Shown piece after piece: positions 35,157 to 44,957 of a stretch of 64,000 nucleotides of DNA. A program made the translations under genes and the position numbers. The DNA is from Paraburkholderia sabiae (lineage in GTDB: Bacteria > Pseudomonadota > Gammaproteobacteria > Burkholderiales > Burkholderiaceae). The stretch lies in the NCBI RefSeq assembly GCF_030412785.1, contig NZ_CP125295.1, forward strand, positions 2,976,001 through 3,040,000, read 5' to 3'. Every line of letters starts with the position of its first letter. Within the stretch, counting starts at the first letter, position 1. A model generated the notes under the pieces. It did not search any database. It worked only from the letters and a program-made list of their open reading frames with translations, and was not told the origin of the DNA.

Positions 35157-36251
35157 CTAACCGACGAGCATCACCACGCGATTGCGTCCTTCGGCCTTCG
35201 CCTTGTACATCGCGCGATCGGCTTCTTCGACGAGCATGCGTCCGAGCCCGTCGAGATCGGCGCCAAGCTGCATCGCGTGCGCGGCCACGCCGATCGACAC
35301 CGTCAACGGAATCCGCGCGCCGTCGTCGCCTTTCAGTTCGAGCTTCTCGACGGCGGCACGCATGCGCTCGGCCACCACGAGCGAATCCCGCAGGTCGCCT
35401 TGCAGCAGCACGGCGAATTCTTCACCGCCGTAACGCGCGATCGTGTCGCCGAGCCGCGTCTGCTTGCGCAGACATGCGCCGACCAGCGCGAGCGCCCGGT
35501 CGCCGACCGCGTGACCGTGTGCATCGTTGATCGGCTTGAAACCGTCGATATCGATGAAAAGACAGCCGAGCGGCAGGCGATAACGCGACGCGCGCGTCGT
35601 CTCTTCGCGCAGACGCTCGTCGAAATAGCGGCGATTGGGCAGGCCCGTGAGCGCGTCGGTAGCGCCGAGGCGTTCCAGTTGCTCGCGATGCGCGACGTTG
35701 TCGAGACTCGCCGCGACGATCACGGCGAAGCGCTCCAGCATGTCCGTCGCCATACCCGCCGAAAAGCGGCTTTCGTTGTCGCTGCCGAGGCACAGATAGC
35801 CGCTCAGCTGGCCGTTCGTCACGAGCGGCAGCAGCGCGACGCTGGCCGGCTGCATGTCGGCGGCGAACATGGCATTGCGCGTCGCATCGTCCATCGACGC
35901 CGACGTGCCCAGCCACGGACGTCCTTGCGAACACAGACGCGTCGCCGCTTCGCCCGTTTCAGCCGACGTATTCAGCGACGCCGCCGGATTCCCGTTCGAC
36001 GCATGGCGCGGGTGACGCGACGCCATTTCGTGCAGCAGCGGCAGCGTGTCGTTGAGCCACAGCGTCACTCGCTCCAGTCCGAACTCGCGCGGCAGATAAT
36101 CGAGCAGCACGAGGCAAAGCGACGGGAAATCCTGCGCGCGGATCAGTTGCAGTTCGACATCCTGGAAGCGGCGCAACGTGCGTTCGTTGCGTTGCACCGT
36201 ATCGACGAGTGCGCGAAGGCGGACGGACTGGGGCGTGTGTGTTGTGCTCAT
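35157..36251 (-). CDS. Diguanylate cyclase (GAF-like sensor + GGDEF)
   Basis: 364 residues. The N-terminal half (about 25-190) resembles a GAF/DUF484-type sensor domain; the C-terminal half is a GGDEF domain: 'ATDALTGLPNRRYFDERL', 'CLFIDIDGFKPINDAHGHAVGD', 'DTIARYGGEEFAVLLQ'. The active-site GGEEF is intact, and an RxxD inhibitory site ('RLGD') lies five residues before it, so product feedback is likely. It makes cyclic di-GMP in the cytoplasm. The start at 36251 gives a normal N-terminus. A perfect 18-bp palindrome lies about 75 bases upstream. Confidence 0.93.
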   Translation of the reverse strand: MSTTHTPQSVRLRALVDTVQRNERTLRRFQDVELQLIRAQDFPSLCLVLLDYLPREFGLERVTLWLNDTLPLLHEMASRHPRHASNGNPAASLNTSAETGEAATRLCSQGRPWLGTSASMDDATRNAMFAADMQPASVALLPLVTNGQLSGYLCLGSDNESRFSAGMATDMLERFAVIVAASLDNVAHREQLERLGATDALTGLPNRRYFDERLREETTRASRYRLPLGCLFIDIDGFKPINDAHGHAVGDRALALVGACLRKQTRLGDTIARYGGEEFAVLLQGDLRDSLVVAERMRAAVEKLELKGDDGARIPLTVSIGVAAHAMQLGADLDGLGRMLVEEADRAMYKAKAEGRNRVVMLVG

Positions 36252-36324
36252 CTGGGCCGTGGCATTGGGGCCGCTACAGGGGCCCAACGACTGGTTATCG
36301 GCCTCGAACGCGTTTGCTTGAGGC

Positions 36325-36342
36325 CGACCGTTGCAACGGTCG
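36325..36342. promoter_or_regulatory. Perfect 18-bp palindrome upstream of the GGDEF gene
   Basis: CGACCGTTGCAACGGTCG at 36325-36342, next to a GGCCTC/GAGGCC inverted repeat (36300-36305 and 36320-36325). It lies between the YqaE stop and the GGDEF start on the minus strand. It is a candidate operator or read-through-limiting hairpin; no T-run follows. Confidence 0.45.
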
Positions 36343-36398
36343 CAACATGCCCGATGACGGAGCCGCGTCATGCATACGCAGCGCGGCTCCCGATGCGC

Positions 36399-36593
36399 TT
36401 ACGAACGCCGGCCGAGCGCCTCTTCGATCTTGCGATCGGTCTTGTACTGGCTCAGCGCGTAGACCGACCAGATCGCCGCGGGCAGCCAGCCGATGATCGT
36501 CAGCTGCAGCACGAGACAGATGATCCCGGCGAACGGACGGCCGATCGTGAAGAACTGGAACCACGGCAACAGCAGGGCAAGCAACAGACGCAT
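36399..36593 (-). CDS. YqaE/Pmp3-family small membrane protein
   Basis: 64 residues with two membrane helices and the family signature 'GIICLVLQLTIIGWLPAAIWSVYAL' (in parts), and a short basic tail 'KTDRKIEEALGRRS'. Pmp3/YqaE proteins modulate membrane potential under salt or membrane stress. AGAAGG precedes the ATG. It is the last of three tightly spaced minus-strand genes (TauE, YbjQ, YqaE), with a 30-base gap from YbjQ. Confidence 0.92.
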   Translation of the reverse strand: MRLLLALLLPWFQFFTIGRPFAGIICLVLQLTIIGWLPAAIWSVYALSQYKTDRKIEEALGRRS

Positions 36594-36623
36594 GAGATTT
36601 CCTTCTGGTTGAAAAGCCTGGAT

Positions 36624-36959
36624 TTATACATTGCGGCGCGCGTGCACGGCGGTGCCGTAGCAGAGCACTTCCGTCACGCCCGCGCCGATTTCGGTCGCAT
36701 CGTAGCGCATGCCGATGACAGCATTGGCGCCGAGTTGCGCCGCTTCCGTCAGCATGCGCTCGTAGGCGTCCTGCCGCGCGCGCTCGCACAGCGACGTGTA
36801 CAGCGAGATGTTGCCGCCGAAGATCGTCTGCAGCCCCGCGCCGATCGATCCCACCACCGAGCGCGATCGGACGATGATGCCGCGCACCATGCCAAGCGAT
36901 GCGTCGACGGTATGGCCGGGCAAATCGAAGGTCGTGGAGACCATGTGTCGTTCGATCAT
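36624..36959 (-). CDS. YbjQ (UPF0145) family protein
   Basis: 111 residues matching YbjQ: '[20 protein letters not shown]', '[20 protein letters not shown]', '[20 protein letters not shown]' and '[20 protein letters not shown]'. Pentameric shell-like proteins of this family are suspected to bind metals or small ligands; role unknown. The ATG at 36959 is preferred for the GGAGG eight bases upstream and the family N-terminus. Confidence 0.92.
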   Translation of the reverse strand: MIERHMVSTTFDLPGHTVDASLGMVRGIIVRSRSVVGSIGAGLQTIFGGNISLYTSLCERARQDAYERMLTEAAQLGANAVIGMRYDATEIGAGVTEVLCYGTAVHARRNV

Positions 36960-36996
36960 GTCGTTTCCTCCGCTGTTGATTCGTTTCACGCGTCGC

Positions 36997-37719
36997 TCAG
37001 CGCCCCGCTGCCCACAGCAGCGACAGGCCGGACGACAGCATCAGGCCGTCGACGACCATCCGGAACGTGCCGGGGCTCATGCGCACCACGATGCGCCGCG
37101 CGCAGAATGCGCCCGCCATCAGCGCGGACCCCGTGATCAGTCCGTCGATCACGACGTGCAGCGGCAACGCGCCGAAGTGATCGAAGGCCGCGACTTTCGC
37201 GGCATAGACGGCGAGCGAGCCGGCTGCTTCTGTTGCCAGAAACGCGCCTTTTACGAGGCCGTAACCCATGAACACGGGCACCGTGATCGGTCCCGTCGAG
37301 ACCACGATCCCCGTCAGAAATCCAACCGGCCCGCCGATGGCGGCCAGATGCCAAGGCGTAAAGCGCACCGAGCGGCGCGCGAGCCAGCGGCGCGCCGGCA
37401 CCATCGCGACGAAGAACAGGCCCAGGGCGATCTCGACGGCATGCGGCGGCAGCGCGAGCAGCGTGCGCACGCCGAGCGCCGCGCCCGGCACGGCCGTCGC
37501 GCAATAGGCGCCGCACGCGCGCCAGTCGATCTCGCGCCACCACGCGAGTACCTTGCCGAAATTGCCCATGATCGCGGCGATCGCCATGACGGGCACCGCC
37601 TGTTGCGGCCCGAACAGCATCACCAGCACGGGCATCAGCAGCATCGACGATCCCGTGCCGATCACGCCGCTCAGCGTGCCCGCGGCAAGACCGACCACCA
37701 GTACCAGCAGATACCCCAT
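36997..37719 (-). CDS. TauE/SafE-family sulfite or anion exporter
   Basis: 240 residues, mostly membrane helices (about eight). '[25 protein letters not shown]' (in parts) is the family N-terminal repeat, echoed by '[21 protein letters not shown]'. TauE/SafE proteins move sulfite, sulfoacetate or related organosulfur anions across the inner membrane; the substrate is not evident. GGGAG upstream fixes the start at 37719. First gene of the TauE-YbjQ-YqaE group. Confidence 0.9.
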   Translation of the reverse strand: MGYLLVLVVGLAAGTLSGVIGTGSSMLLMPVLVMLFGPQQAVPVMAIAAIMGNFGKVLAWWREIDWRACGAYCATAVPGAALGVRTLLALPPHAVEIALGLFFVAMVPARRWLARRSVRFTPWHLAAIGGPVGFLTGIVVSTGPITVPVFMGYGLVKGAFLATEAAGSLAVYAAKVAAFDHFGALPLHVVIDGLITGSALMAGAFCARRIVVRMSPGTFRMVVDGLMLSSGLSLLWAAGR

Positions 37720-37933
37720 GCGACTCCCCGAAAAGCGCGTTGGCGCCATGCTACTGGAAAAAGGCGGCACATCACGCAAACATGCGACGAATGCGGGCGA
37801 GTGTTTTTGCGTTCCGGCGCGTTGTCGCCGTCAATTGCTGCTACAACTCGTATAGGACGCGCGTGTGCCGCCGCGTCCGTTTCGTCTGCCGATTGGATCG
37901 GTCTGTGCGGGTGTGAGTTCGAAGGAACGCGCG

Positions 37934-38761
37934 ATGATGAACGAATCGAGCCGGATGGTCGTTGCGGGCGGCGTGGTGATCGGCGCGCTGACGCTCGCCA
38001 CGCTCGGGCTGCGGTTCGGCAATCGCGAGTCGTCGGCGAAGGGAGCGGACGGCCATATCGACGCGTCGCTCGCGTCCACCGCTCGACCTGTGACGCCCGA
38101 CGCATCCTCCGACGATCCGCAAAACGCAGGCATCGCGCGCGTATTGCAGGCGGTGCACGACAGTCTGCAAAGCGGCGACCTCGCATCCGCGCATGTGCTG
38201 CTCGATGCCGTTCTGACGATGCGTGCAAACGAGCCGCAAGCGCTCATGCTGCAAAAGGAACTGGCCGCGCGCGAAGAGATGGCGCACAGGGCGCAGACCG
38301 CGCAGACGTCGACGCAAAACGATACGCGATCGGCCACGCGCGCTCACGCTATGCGAAAGACCCAGCACGCGCGTGCGCATCACGCGGCGGAGACTTCCGA
38401 CGATGACGAAGAACTGGCGGCGAACCTGCCTCCTTCCGTCGATATCCGCCCGGACAGCGTAAAGGCCGATGCAACAGAAACCGTTCCGCATGCGCAGACT
38501 GAAGCCGCAACGCAAACGACAACGACGGAAGAACCGCCTGCACAACCCGCCGCCCCAGCCCCGTCGATCGCATCGGGCAAACCCAACGACGAACCGCCCG
38601 TCACCGCCATCCGCGCCTCACCGAAAACCCGCGCCGAAGTACGCGACGAACTGAAGCGAGCGCGCAGCGACGGCTCGATGTCGCGCTTCGGCAATCCCGA
38701 TCCGTATGGACCGGGCGGCACACCGAGCCGCGATACGCAGCCCGCCACGCGGAGCTGGTAA
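37934..38761 (+). CDS. Membrane-anchored protein with a DUF4148-like C-terminus
   Basis: 275 residues from ATG 37934 (AAGGA upstream). One N-terminal membrane helix (about 10-28) is followed by a helical part 'IARVLQAVHDSLQSGDLASAHVLLDAVL' (in parts) resembling a TPR, then a long Pro/Thr/Ala-rich linker. The C-terminus 'KTRAEVRDELKRARSDGSM' and 'FGNPDPYGPGG' looks like the DUF4148 motif seen in small exported Burkholderia proteins. Function unknown. Confidence 0.7.
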   Translation: MMNESSRMVVAGGVVIGALTLATLGLRFGNRESSAKGADGHIDASLASTARPVTPDASSDDPQNAGIARVLQAVHDSLQSGDLASAHVLLDAVLTMRANEPQALMLQKELAAREEMAHRAQTAQTSTQNDTRSATRAHAMRKTQHARAHHAAETSDDDEELAANLPPSVDIRPDSVKADATETVPHAQTEAATQTTTTEEPPAQPAAPAPSIASGKPNDEPPVTAIRASPKTRAEVRDELKRARSDGSMSRFGNPDPYGPGGTPSRDTQPATRSW

Positions 38762-38866
38762 CGGCCAATCGCCCGCAGCCCGTTTCCTGACCGACCGGTT
38801 GGCGAATCCGCGCGTCCGTCTCTACAATGAGCGGCCAGATCAACCGCGTCTTGCACAGGTAACACG

Positions 38867-40021
38867 ATGATCCGCGATCAGGAAACACTGTCCATTCTTC
38901 TCGATTCGTTGTCGCGCTTCGTGCGAGAGCGTCTCGTGCCCGCCGAAAACGAAGTCGCCGAAACGGATGAAATACCCGCCGAAATCGTCGGCGAAATGCG
39001 CGAACTCGGTCTGTTCGGGCTGTCTATTCCCGAGGAATACGGCGGCCTCGGTCTGACGATGGAAGAAGAAGTCCTCGCCGCATTCGAGATCGCGAAGACC
39101 TCGCCGGCTTTCCGTTCGCTGATCGGCACGAACAATGGCATCGGCTCGCAAGGGCTCATCATCGACGGCACGGATGAACAGAAGCAATACTATTTGCCGA
39201 AGCTGGCGTCGGGCGAACTGATCGCGTCGTTCGCATTGACGGAGCCCGGCTCGGGCTCGGACGCCGCGTCGCTGCGCACGACGGCCATGCGCGACGGCGA
39301 CCATTATGTGATCAACGGTACCAAGCGCTTCATTACCAACGCGCCCGAAGCGGGCATCTATACGGTGATGGCGCGCACCAATCCGGATATCAAAGGTGCA
39401 AGCGGCATCTCCGCGTTCATCGTCGAGAAAGGCACGCCCGGTCTGTCGCTCGGCAAGATCGACAAAAAGATGGGCCAGAAAGGCGCGCATACCTGCGACG
39501 TGATCTTCGAGAATTGCCGCGTACCCGCGTCGAACATCATCGGCGGCAAGGAAGGCGTCGGCTTCAAGACGGCCATGAAAGTACTCGACAAAGGCCGCCT
39601 GCATATTTCGGCGATCTGCGTCGGCGCGGCCGAGCGAATGCTCGACGACGCGCTGCGCTACGCAATGGAGCGCAAACAGTTCGGCCAGCCGATCGCCGAA
39701 TTCCAGCTCGTGCAGGCCATGCTCGCCGACAGCCGCGCGGAAATCTATGCCGCGCGTTCGATGGTGCTTGACGCCGCACGACGCCGCGACGACAAACAGG
39801 ATGTGTCGACGGAAGCATCGTGCTGCAAGCTGTTTGCGTCGGAGATGTGCGGACGCGTCGCCGATCGCGCGGTGCAGATTCACGGCGGCGCGGGTTATGT
39901 GTCCGACTACGCGGTCGAACGCTTCTATCGCGACGTGCGCCTGTTCCGCATTTACGAAGGCACGACGCAGATCCAGCAACTGGTGATCGCGCGCAACATG
40001 ATTCGCGACGCAAGCCGCTAA
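38867..40021 (+). CDS. Acyl-CoA dehydrogenase
   Basis: 384 residues, full length for the family. FAD/substrate landmarks are 'FALTEPGSGSDAASLRTTA' (about 122-140), 'FITNAPEAGIYTVMART', 'ERKQFGQPIAEFQLVQAML' and 'QIHGGAGYVSDYAVERFYRD'. The catalytic-base Glu lies in 'FRIYEGTTQIQQLVIARN' near 367. It oxidises acyl-CoA to trans-2-enoyl-CoA with electron transfer flavoprotein. Chain-length preference is not readable. It precedes the PhaC-like operon by 408 bases and is probably separate. Confidence 0.93.
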   Translation: MIRDQETLSILLDSLSRFVRERLVPAENEVAETDEIPAEIVGEMRELGLFGLSIPEEYGGLGLTMEEEVLAAFEIAKTSPAFRSLIGTNNGIGSQGLIIDGTDEQKQYYLPKLASGELIASFALTEPGSGSDAASLRTTAMRDGDHYVINGTKRFITNAPEAGIYTVMARTNPDIKGASGISAFIVEKGTPGLSLGKIDKKMGQKGAHTCDVIFENCRVPASNIIGGKEGVGFKTAMKVLDKGRLHISAICVGAAERMLDDALRYAMERKQFGQPIAEFQLVQAMLADSRAEIYAARSMVLDAARRRDDKQDVSTEASCCKLFASEMCGRVADRAVQIHGGAGYVSDYAVERFYRDVRLFRIYEGTTQIQQLVIARNMIRDASR

Positions 40022-40429
40022 AACAAAATCGCATCGATCGACGCGCAATCGAGAGTGCGTTGATCCATGTCAATGCAGTGATAAGCCTGCTTCAAAACAC
40101 CCGCGCAAGCAGGCACTTTTCACGTTGCCAGAAAAATTATCCCGTCCTACACTGGGTTGTTGACGCAACGCAACAAGCATCGGATGACGCTTAATGCGTG
40201 TCCGCTGTACGCATTCATCAATGCGTCACGCTTCTGCCATTTTTTTCGCTGATCTTGATCGAAGCCGCACCTCATTCGAGGTGCGTTGAAGTCTCGCCCT
40301 GGCTTGGGGCCGCGTGACTCGTCGCGACGAAACACGCGCATCGCGCCTGTGTCGTGTGCGCGCATGCAGCCTCACAAAAGACCGCGGCGCCCGACCCTGC
40401 GCCGACCCTTTGATGGAGCAGATGCGACC
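40022..40429. other. Intergenic region upstream of the DUF3141 operon (408 bases)
   Basis: No coding frame is supported. Segments around 40120-40250 are relatively AT-rich ('AGAAAAATTAT', 'CCATTTTTTTCGC') and probably hold the operon promoter. A short CGTCGCGACG palindrome lies near 40320. Confidence 0.4.
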
Positions 40430-42730
40430 ATGAATCAGTCTCAACCGATCTCCGTTCTATCCAGCACTGATTTGCCCAACACGTTCTCGTCGCCGATGCC
40501 CTTCGCATCGATGCCGGGCAATCTGTTCGCGCAAGGCTACGCGTATGCCGTCGATGCATGGCAGCGCAGCGTGCTGTTCGCCGACGTGATGCGTGAACGC
40601 GGTAATCAGTATCAGGCTCACATGCAGGAACGCGTGCCCAACGTGCTCGACTTCGGCACCGAGTTGATCGTCGATGGGCGCACGCTGCCGCGTCCCGTCA
40701 ACTACGGGCTCGTGCGCATCCTCGCACCCGACGACCTGAAGCCCGACCACGATCTCGCCGAAGGACGCGATCCGGGCCGTCTGCGTCCGTTCGTGGTCGT
40801 CGATCCGCGCGCGGGGCACGGTCCCGGAATCGGCGGATTCAAGCGCGATAGTGAAATCGGTGCGGCATTGCGCGCGGGGCATCCGTGCTATTTCGTCGGC
40901 TTCCTGCCCGACCCGGTGCCGGGACAGACGGTCGAAGACGTGATGCACGCGGAAGCCACGTTCCTCGAAAAAGTCATCGAGCTGCATCCGGACAGCCCCG
41001 GCAAGCCCGCCGTGATCGGCAACTGTCAGGCCGGCTGGCAAGTGCTGATGACAGCCGCGATGCGCCCCGACCTGTTCGGGCCGATCGTCGTCGCGGGCGC
41101 ACCCGTGTCGTACTGGGCAGGCTGGCGCGGCAAGAACCCGATGCGCTATTCGGGCGGCATGCTCGGCGGTTCGTGGCTGACAGCGCTCACGGGCGATCTC
41201 GGCGATGGCCGCTTTGACGGCGCATGGCTCGTCGAAAACTTCGAGAACCTGAACCCCGCGAACACGCTCTGGACCAAGCAATACAACCTGTACGCGAGCA
41301 TCGATACGGAAGGTCCGCGCTATCTCGGCTTCGAAAAGTACTGGGGCGGCCATGTGTTCCTGAACGCGGGCGAGATGCAATACATCGTCGACAACCTGTT
41401 CGTCGGCAACCGCTTCGTGAGCGGCGAGATCGTGACGTCCGACGGCGTGCGGCTCGACTTGCGCAACATCCGCTCGCCTATCGTCGTGTTCTGCTCGTAT
41501 GGCGACAACATCACGCCGCCGCCGCAGGCGCTTGGCTGGATCACCGACCTCTATCGCGACGACGCGGATCTGCTCGGCCACGATCAGACTATCGTCTACG
41601 CGACGCACGACAGCATCGGTCATCTCGGCATTTTCGTGTCGAGCAGCACGGGCAAGAAGGAACATCGCGAGTTCGTCAGCAATATCGATCTGATCGATCT
41701 GTTGCCGTCCGGCCTCTACGAAGCGCATATGGGCGCGAAGACGGAAGACACGCCGCACGCCGATCTCGTGCAAGGCCAATACGTGCTGTCCATTTCGCCG
41801 CGCACGATCGCCGATGTGCGCGAGATCGTGCAGCCCGATCCCGACAGCGACCGGCGTTTCGCAACGGCCGCGTATGTGTCGCGCTTCAACCTCGGCCTGT
41901 ATCGCAGCTTTATGCAGCCGTGGGTGCGCGCGTGCACGACGCCGTGGACATCCGATGTATCGAGCAAGCTGCATCCGCTGCGCGTGACGTACGAGTTGTG
42001 GTCGGATCGCAATCCGTTTGCATCGTCGGTTGCGCAGGCGGCTGTCAGCGTGAAGGAAGCGCGTCAACCCATCGCGGACGACAACCCGTTCATGCAGATG
42101 CAAACGGTGATGTCGAACGCGATCATCGCGTCGTTCGATTTCTATCGCGACATGCGCGACGCCGCCGTCGAACAGGTCTTCGAAACCGTCTATGGCGCAC
42201 CGTGGCTGCAGGCGTTCGCGGGCCTTCCGCCGCACAGCGACAGCGCAGCGAACGCCGCGTTGACGGAACCGGGCGACACGGAAGAACGCGAGGCATCGAT
42301 CGTCGCGGAACACGAACGTCTGCGCAACGACATGACGGAAGGCGGACTGCTCGAAGCGAGCGTGCGTGCGCTGCTGTATGTGAAGCGCACGCATGGCGAA
42401 GCCGACGAGCGGCGTTTCAATCTGGCGCGCGAAATGCTGAGCAAGCTGTCGGACGACGGCATCCTGGCGTTCAAGCACGTCGTGCGCGAACAGGCTGCGC
42501 TGCTGCGCCTCGATAGCGAAGCCGCGATCGACGCATTGCCCGGCCTGCTCACCGATGCACCGTCCGACAAGTTGCGCACCGTCGCGCGCGACATCGACAA
42601 GCTGAGCACGATGCTGCCGCTCGACGACACCGAACGCGCCGATCTCGCGCGCGTGCTGACAATCTTCGAATCGGCATCGAAGAAGAAAACAGCGCGGCGC
42701 GCGGAGCCCGCGCGTCAGCAAGTGGAATGA
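40430..42730 (+). CDS. DUF3141 protein, PhaC-like alpha/beta hydrolase
   Basis: 766 residues, DUF3141 family. The first 420 residues resemble polyhydroxyalkanoate synthase: the nucleophile motif is 'VIGNCQAGW' with Cys199 (PhaC has GxCxGG), Asp359 lies in 'VVFCSYGDNITPP', and His398 in 'HDSIGHLGIF', so a complete Cys-Asp-His triad appears present. The remaining 340 residues are helical with no known fold. It heads an operon with Pta, AckA and FabI. It may make or remodel a polyester from acyl-CoA; activity is unproven. ATG 40430 is chosen; GGAG lies 11 bases upstream. Confidence 0.88.
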   Translation: MNQSQPISVLSSTDLPNTFSSPMPFASMPGNLFAQGYAYAVDAWQRSVLFADVMRERGNQYQAHMQERVPNVLDFGTELIVDGRTLPRPVNYGLVRILAPDDLKPDHDLAEGRDPGRLRPFVVVDPRAGHGPGIGGFKRDSEIGAALRAGHPCYFVGFLPDPVPGQTVEDVMHAEATFLEKVIELHPDSPGKPAVIGNCQAGWQVLMTAAMRPDLFGPIVVAGAPVSYWAGWRGKNPMRYSGGMLGGSWLTALTGDLGDGRFDGAWLVENFENLNPANTLWTKQYNLYASIDTEGPRYLGFEKYWGGHVFLNAGEMQYIVDNLFVGNRFVSGEIVTSDGVRLDLRNIRSPIVVFCSYGDNITPPPQALGWITDLYRDDADLLGHDQTIVYATHDSIGHLGIFVSSSTGKKEHREFVSNIDLIDLLPSGLYEAHMGAKTEDTPHADLVQGQYVLSISPRTIADVREIVQPDPDSDRRFATAAYVSRFNLGLYRSFMQPWVRACTTPWTSDVSSKLHPLRVTYELWSDRNPFASSVAQAAVSVKEARQPIADDNPFMQMQTVMSNAIIASFDFYRDMRDAAVEQVFETVYGAPWLQAFAGLPPHSDSAANAALTEPGDTEEREASIVAEHERLRNDMTEGGLLEASVRALLYVKRTHGEADERRFNLAREMLSKLSDDGILAFKHVVREQAALLRLDSEAAIDALPGLLTDAPSDKLRTVARDIDKLSTMLPLDDTERADLARVLTIFESASKKKTARRAEPARQQVE

Positions 42731-42814
42731 CATGCATCGCCGTGCGCGAGCGGACGGCCACAGTCCGCCGCGCCTGACGCGCACTGGATCGGTTCACCTA
42801 CGAGGGCACGCAAC

Positions 42815-43753
42815 ATGGAACACAAGCGCGAAAAATACGAGCGTCTCGTCGCCTTTGCCGCCACGCTTCCGCCGACGCCGACAGCCGTCGCGCATCCGTG
42901 CGATCACGATTCGCTGTCGGCTGTGATCGAAGCGGCACGCATGAAGCTGATCGCGCCGATACTCGTCGGCCCGCGCGCAAAGATCGAAGCCGCCGCGAAG
43001 GAAGGCAATCTCGATCTCGGCGACCTGCCTATCGTCGACGCGCCGCATAGCCACGCGGCCGCTGCAACCGCGGTGCAACTGGTTCACGAAGGCAAGGCTC
43101 AGGCGCTGATGAAAGGCTCGCTGCACACGGACGAGCTGATGGGCGAAGTCGTCGCGCGCACGGGGCTGCGCACCGAGCGGCGCGTGAGCCATTGCTTCAT
43201 CATGGACGTGCCGGGTCGCGACGATGCCCTCATCATTACGGATGCCGCCGTCAACATTTCGCCGACGCTCGACGAGAAGCGCGACATCGTGCAGAACGCA
43301 ATCGACCTCGCGCATGCGCTGCGTTTCCCCGTTGCGCGCGTCGCGATCCTGTCGGCGATGGAAACCGTCAACTCCAAAGTGCCGTCGACGCTCGACGCCG
43401 CCGCGCTGTGCAAGATGGCCGACCGCGGGCAGATCAACGGCGGCATACTCGACGGCCCGCTCGCGCTCGACAACGCGATCAACGAAGAAGCCGCGAAGAT
43501 CAAGGGCATCGATTCGCCCGTCGCTGGCCGCGCGAACGTGCTCGTCGTGCCCGATCTCGAAGCGGGCAACATGCTCGCGAAGAGCCTCACGTTTCTCGCG
43601 GGCGCGGACGCAGCTGGCGTCGTGCTCGGCGCGAAGGTGCCCATCATTCTCACGAGCCGCGCGGACTCCGTGCTCACGCGGCTCGCTTCGTGCGCGGTTG
43701 CTTCGATGGTCGCGCTCGCGCGGCGCGAGCAGCCCGCTTCCGCCATCCTCTGA
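42815..43753 (+). CDS. pta: Phosphate acetyltransferase (Pta domain)
   Basis: 312 residues, a short Pta without the DRTGG regulatory domain. Landmarks are 'ILVGPRAKIEAAAKEGN', 'LMKGSLHTDELMGEVV', 'RVSHCFIMDVPGRDDALIITD' and 'INGGILDGPLALDNAIN', ending 'VVLGAKVPIILTSRADS' (the CoA/phosphate site). It interconverts acetyl-CoA and acetyl phosphate. It is 84 bases after the DUF3141 gene and 20 before ackA, giving the usual Pta-AckA pair. Confidence 0.93.
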   Translation: MEHKREKYERLVAFAATLPPTPTAVAHPCDHDSLSAVIEAARMKLIAPILVGPRAKIEAAAKEGNLDLGDLPIVDAPHSHAAAATAVQLVHEGKAQALMKGSLHTDELMGEVVARTGLRTERRVSHCFIMDVPGRDDALIITDAAVNISPTLDEKRDIVQNAIDLAHALRFPVARVAILSAMETVNSKVPSTLDAAALCKMADRGQINGGILDGPLALDNAINEEAAKIKGIDSPVAGRANVLVVPDLEAGNMLAKSLTFLAGADAAGVVLGAKVPIILTSRADSVLTRLASCAVASMVALARREQPASAIL

Positions 43754-43773
43754 ACACGTCTAGAGGGATTTGC

Positions 43774-44955
43774 ATGGACGTCATCCTCGTCATCAACGCG
43801 GGTTCGTCGAGCATCAAGTTTCATGCGTTTCGCGCAGAGGACGCGCAACTCGAACCGATCGCGGGCGGCAAGCTCGAAGAGATCTACACGAATCCGCGCT
43901 TCACGGCGAAGCGGCAAAACGGTGAAGTCATCGAAGACAAGCGCTGGCCCGAAGGCGAACAACTCGGACACGACAACGCGATCGCGTTTCTGCTCGACTG
44001 GCTGCGCAGCCACGGCGAAGGCCGCGCGACGTTGCTCGCCGTCGGTCATCGTGTCGTGCATGGCGGCGACAAGTATTCGGAGCCGGTTCGCGTCGATGCA
44101 AAGGTGATGCAGGAACTCGAAGCGCTCGTTCCGCTTGCGCCGCTGCATCAGCCGCACAATCTCGCGGCCATCCGCTCGATCATGGCGCGCAACGACAAAG
44201 TGCCGCAGATCGCGTGCTTCGATACGGCGTTTCATCACACGCAGCCCGGCGTCGCGACCCGCTTCGCGTTGCCGCCCGACATCACGACTCGCGGCGTGCG
44301 TCGTTACGGTTTTCATGGGCTGTCGTACGAATACATTGCAAGCGTGCTGCCGCAAGTCGACGGGCGCGCGGCCAAGGGCAAGACCGTCGTGCTGCATCTC
44401 GGCAACGGCGCGAGCATGACGGCGCTCGACAATTGCAAGAGCATCGCGAGCACGATGGGCTTCACGGCCGTCGAAGGACTCGTGATGGGCACGCGCTCCG
44501 GCAGCCTCGACCCCGGCGTCGTGCTGTGGATGCTCGAAGAAGCGAACATGGATGCGCGCGCGATCGAATCGCTGCTGTACAAGCGCTCGGGTTTGCTCGG
44601 CGTATCCGGCATTTCCAGCGACATGCGCACGCTGCTGTCCAGCGACGACCCGAAAGCCGCCGAAGCCGTCGAACTCTTCTGCTATCGCATCTCGCGCGAA
44701 CTCGGCTCGCTCGCGGCCGCGCTCGGCGGACTCGATGCGATCGTGTTTACGGCGGGCATCGGCGAGCGCGCGGACCCGGTGCGCAAGCGCGTCGGCGAGC
44801 TGGCCGCGTGGCTCGGCGTATCGATCGACGAAGGGGCGAACCAGCGTCACGGTCCGCTAATCAGCAATGCAAACAGCGCCGTCGACGTCTGGGTAATTCC
44901 GACCAACGAAGAACTGATGATCGCCCGGCACGCGCTCAGCCGGCTGGAGGATTGA
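43774..44955 (+). CDS. ackA: Acetate kinase
   Basis: 393 residues of the ASKHA fold: 'VILVINAGSSSIKFHAF' (phosphate 1), 'AVGHRVVHGG', 'CFDTAFHHTQP', 'RRYGFHGLSYEYI', 'LHLGNGASMTALDN', 'VEGLVMGTRSGSLDPGVV' and 'IVFTAGIGERADPVR'. Full length. It makes acetate and ATP from acetyl phosphate, or the reverse. AGAGGGA precedes the ATG. Two bases separate its stop from fabI, so the operon is tightly coupled. Confidence 0.96.
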   Translation: MDVILVINAGSSSIKFHAFRAEDAQLEPIAGGKLEEIYTNPRFTAKRQNGEVIEDKRWPEGEQLGHDNAIAFLLDWLRSHGEGRATLLAVGHRVVHGGDKYSEPVRVDAKVMQELEALVPLAPLHQPHNLAAIRSIMARNDKVPQIACFDTAFHHTQPGVATRFALPPDITTRGVRRYGFHGLSYEYIASVLPQVDGRAAKGKTVVLHLGNGASMTALDNCKSIASTMGFTAVEGLVMGTRSGSLDPGVVLWMLEEANMDARAIESLLYKRSGLLGVSGISSDMRTLLSSDDPKAAEAVELFCYRISRELGSLAAALGGLDAIVFTAGIGERADPVRKRVGELAAWLGVSIDEGANQRHGPLISNANSAVDVWVIPTNEELMIARHALSRLED

Positions 44956-44957
44956 GC

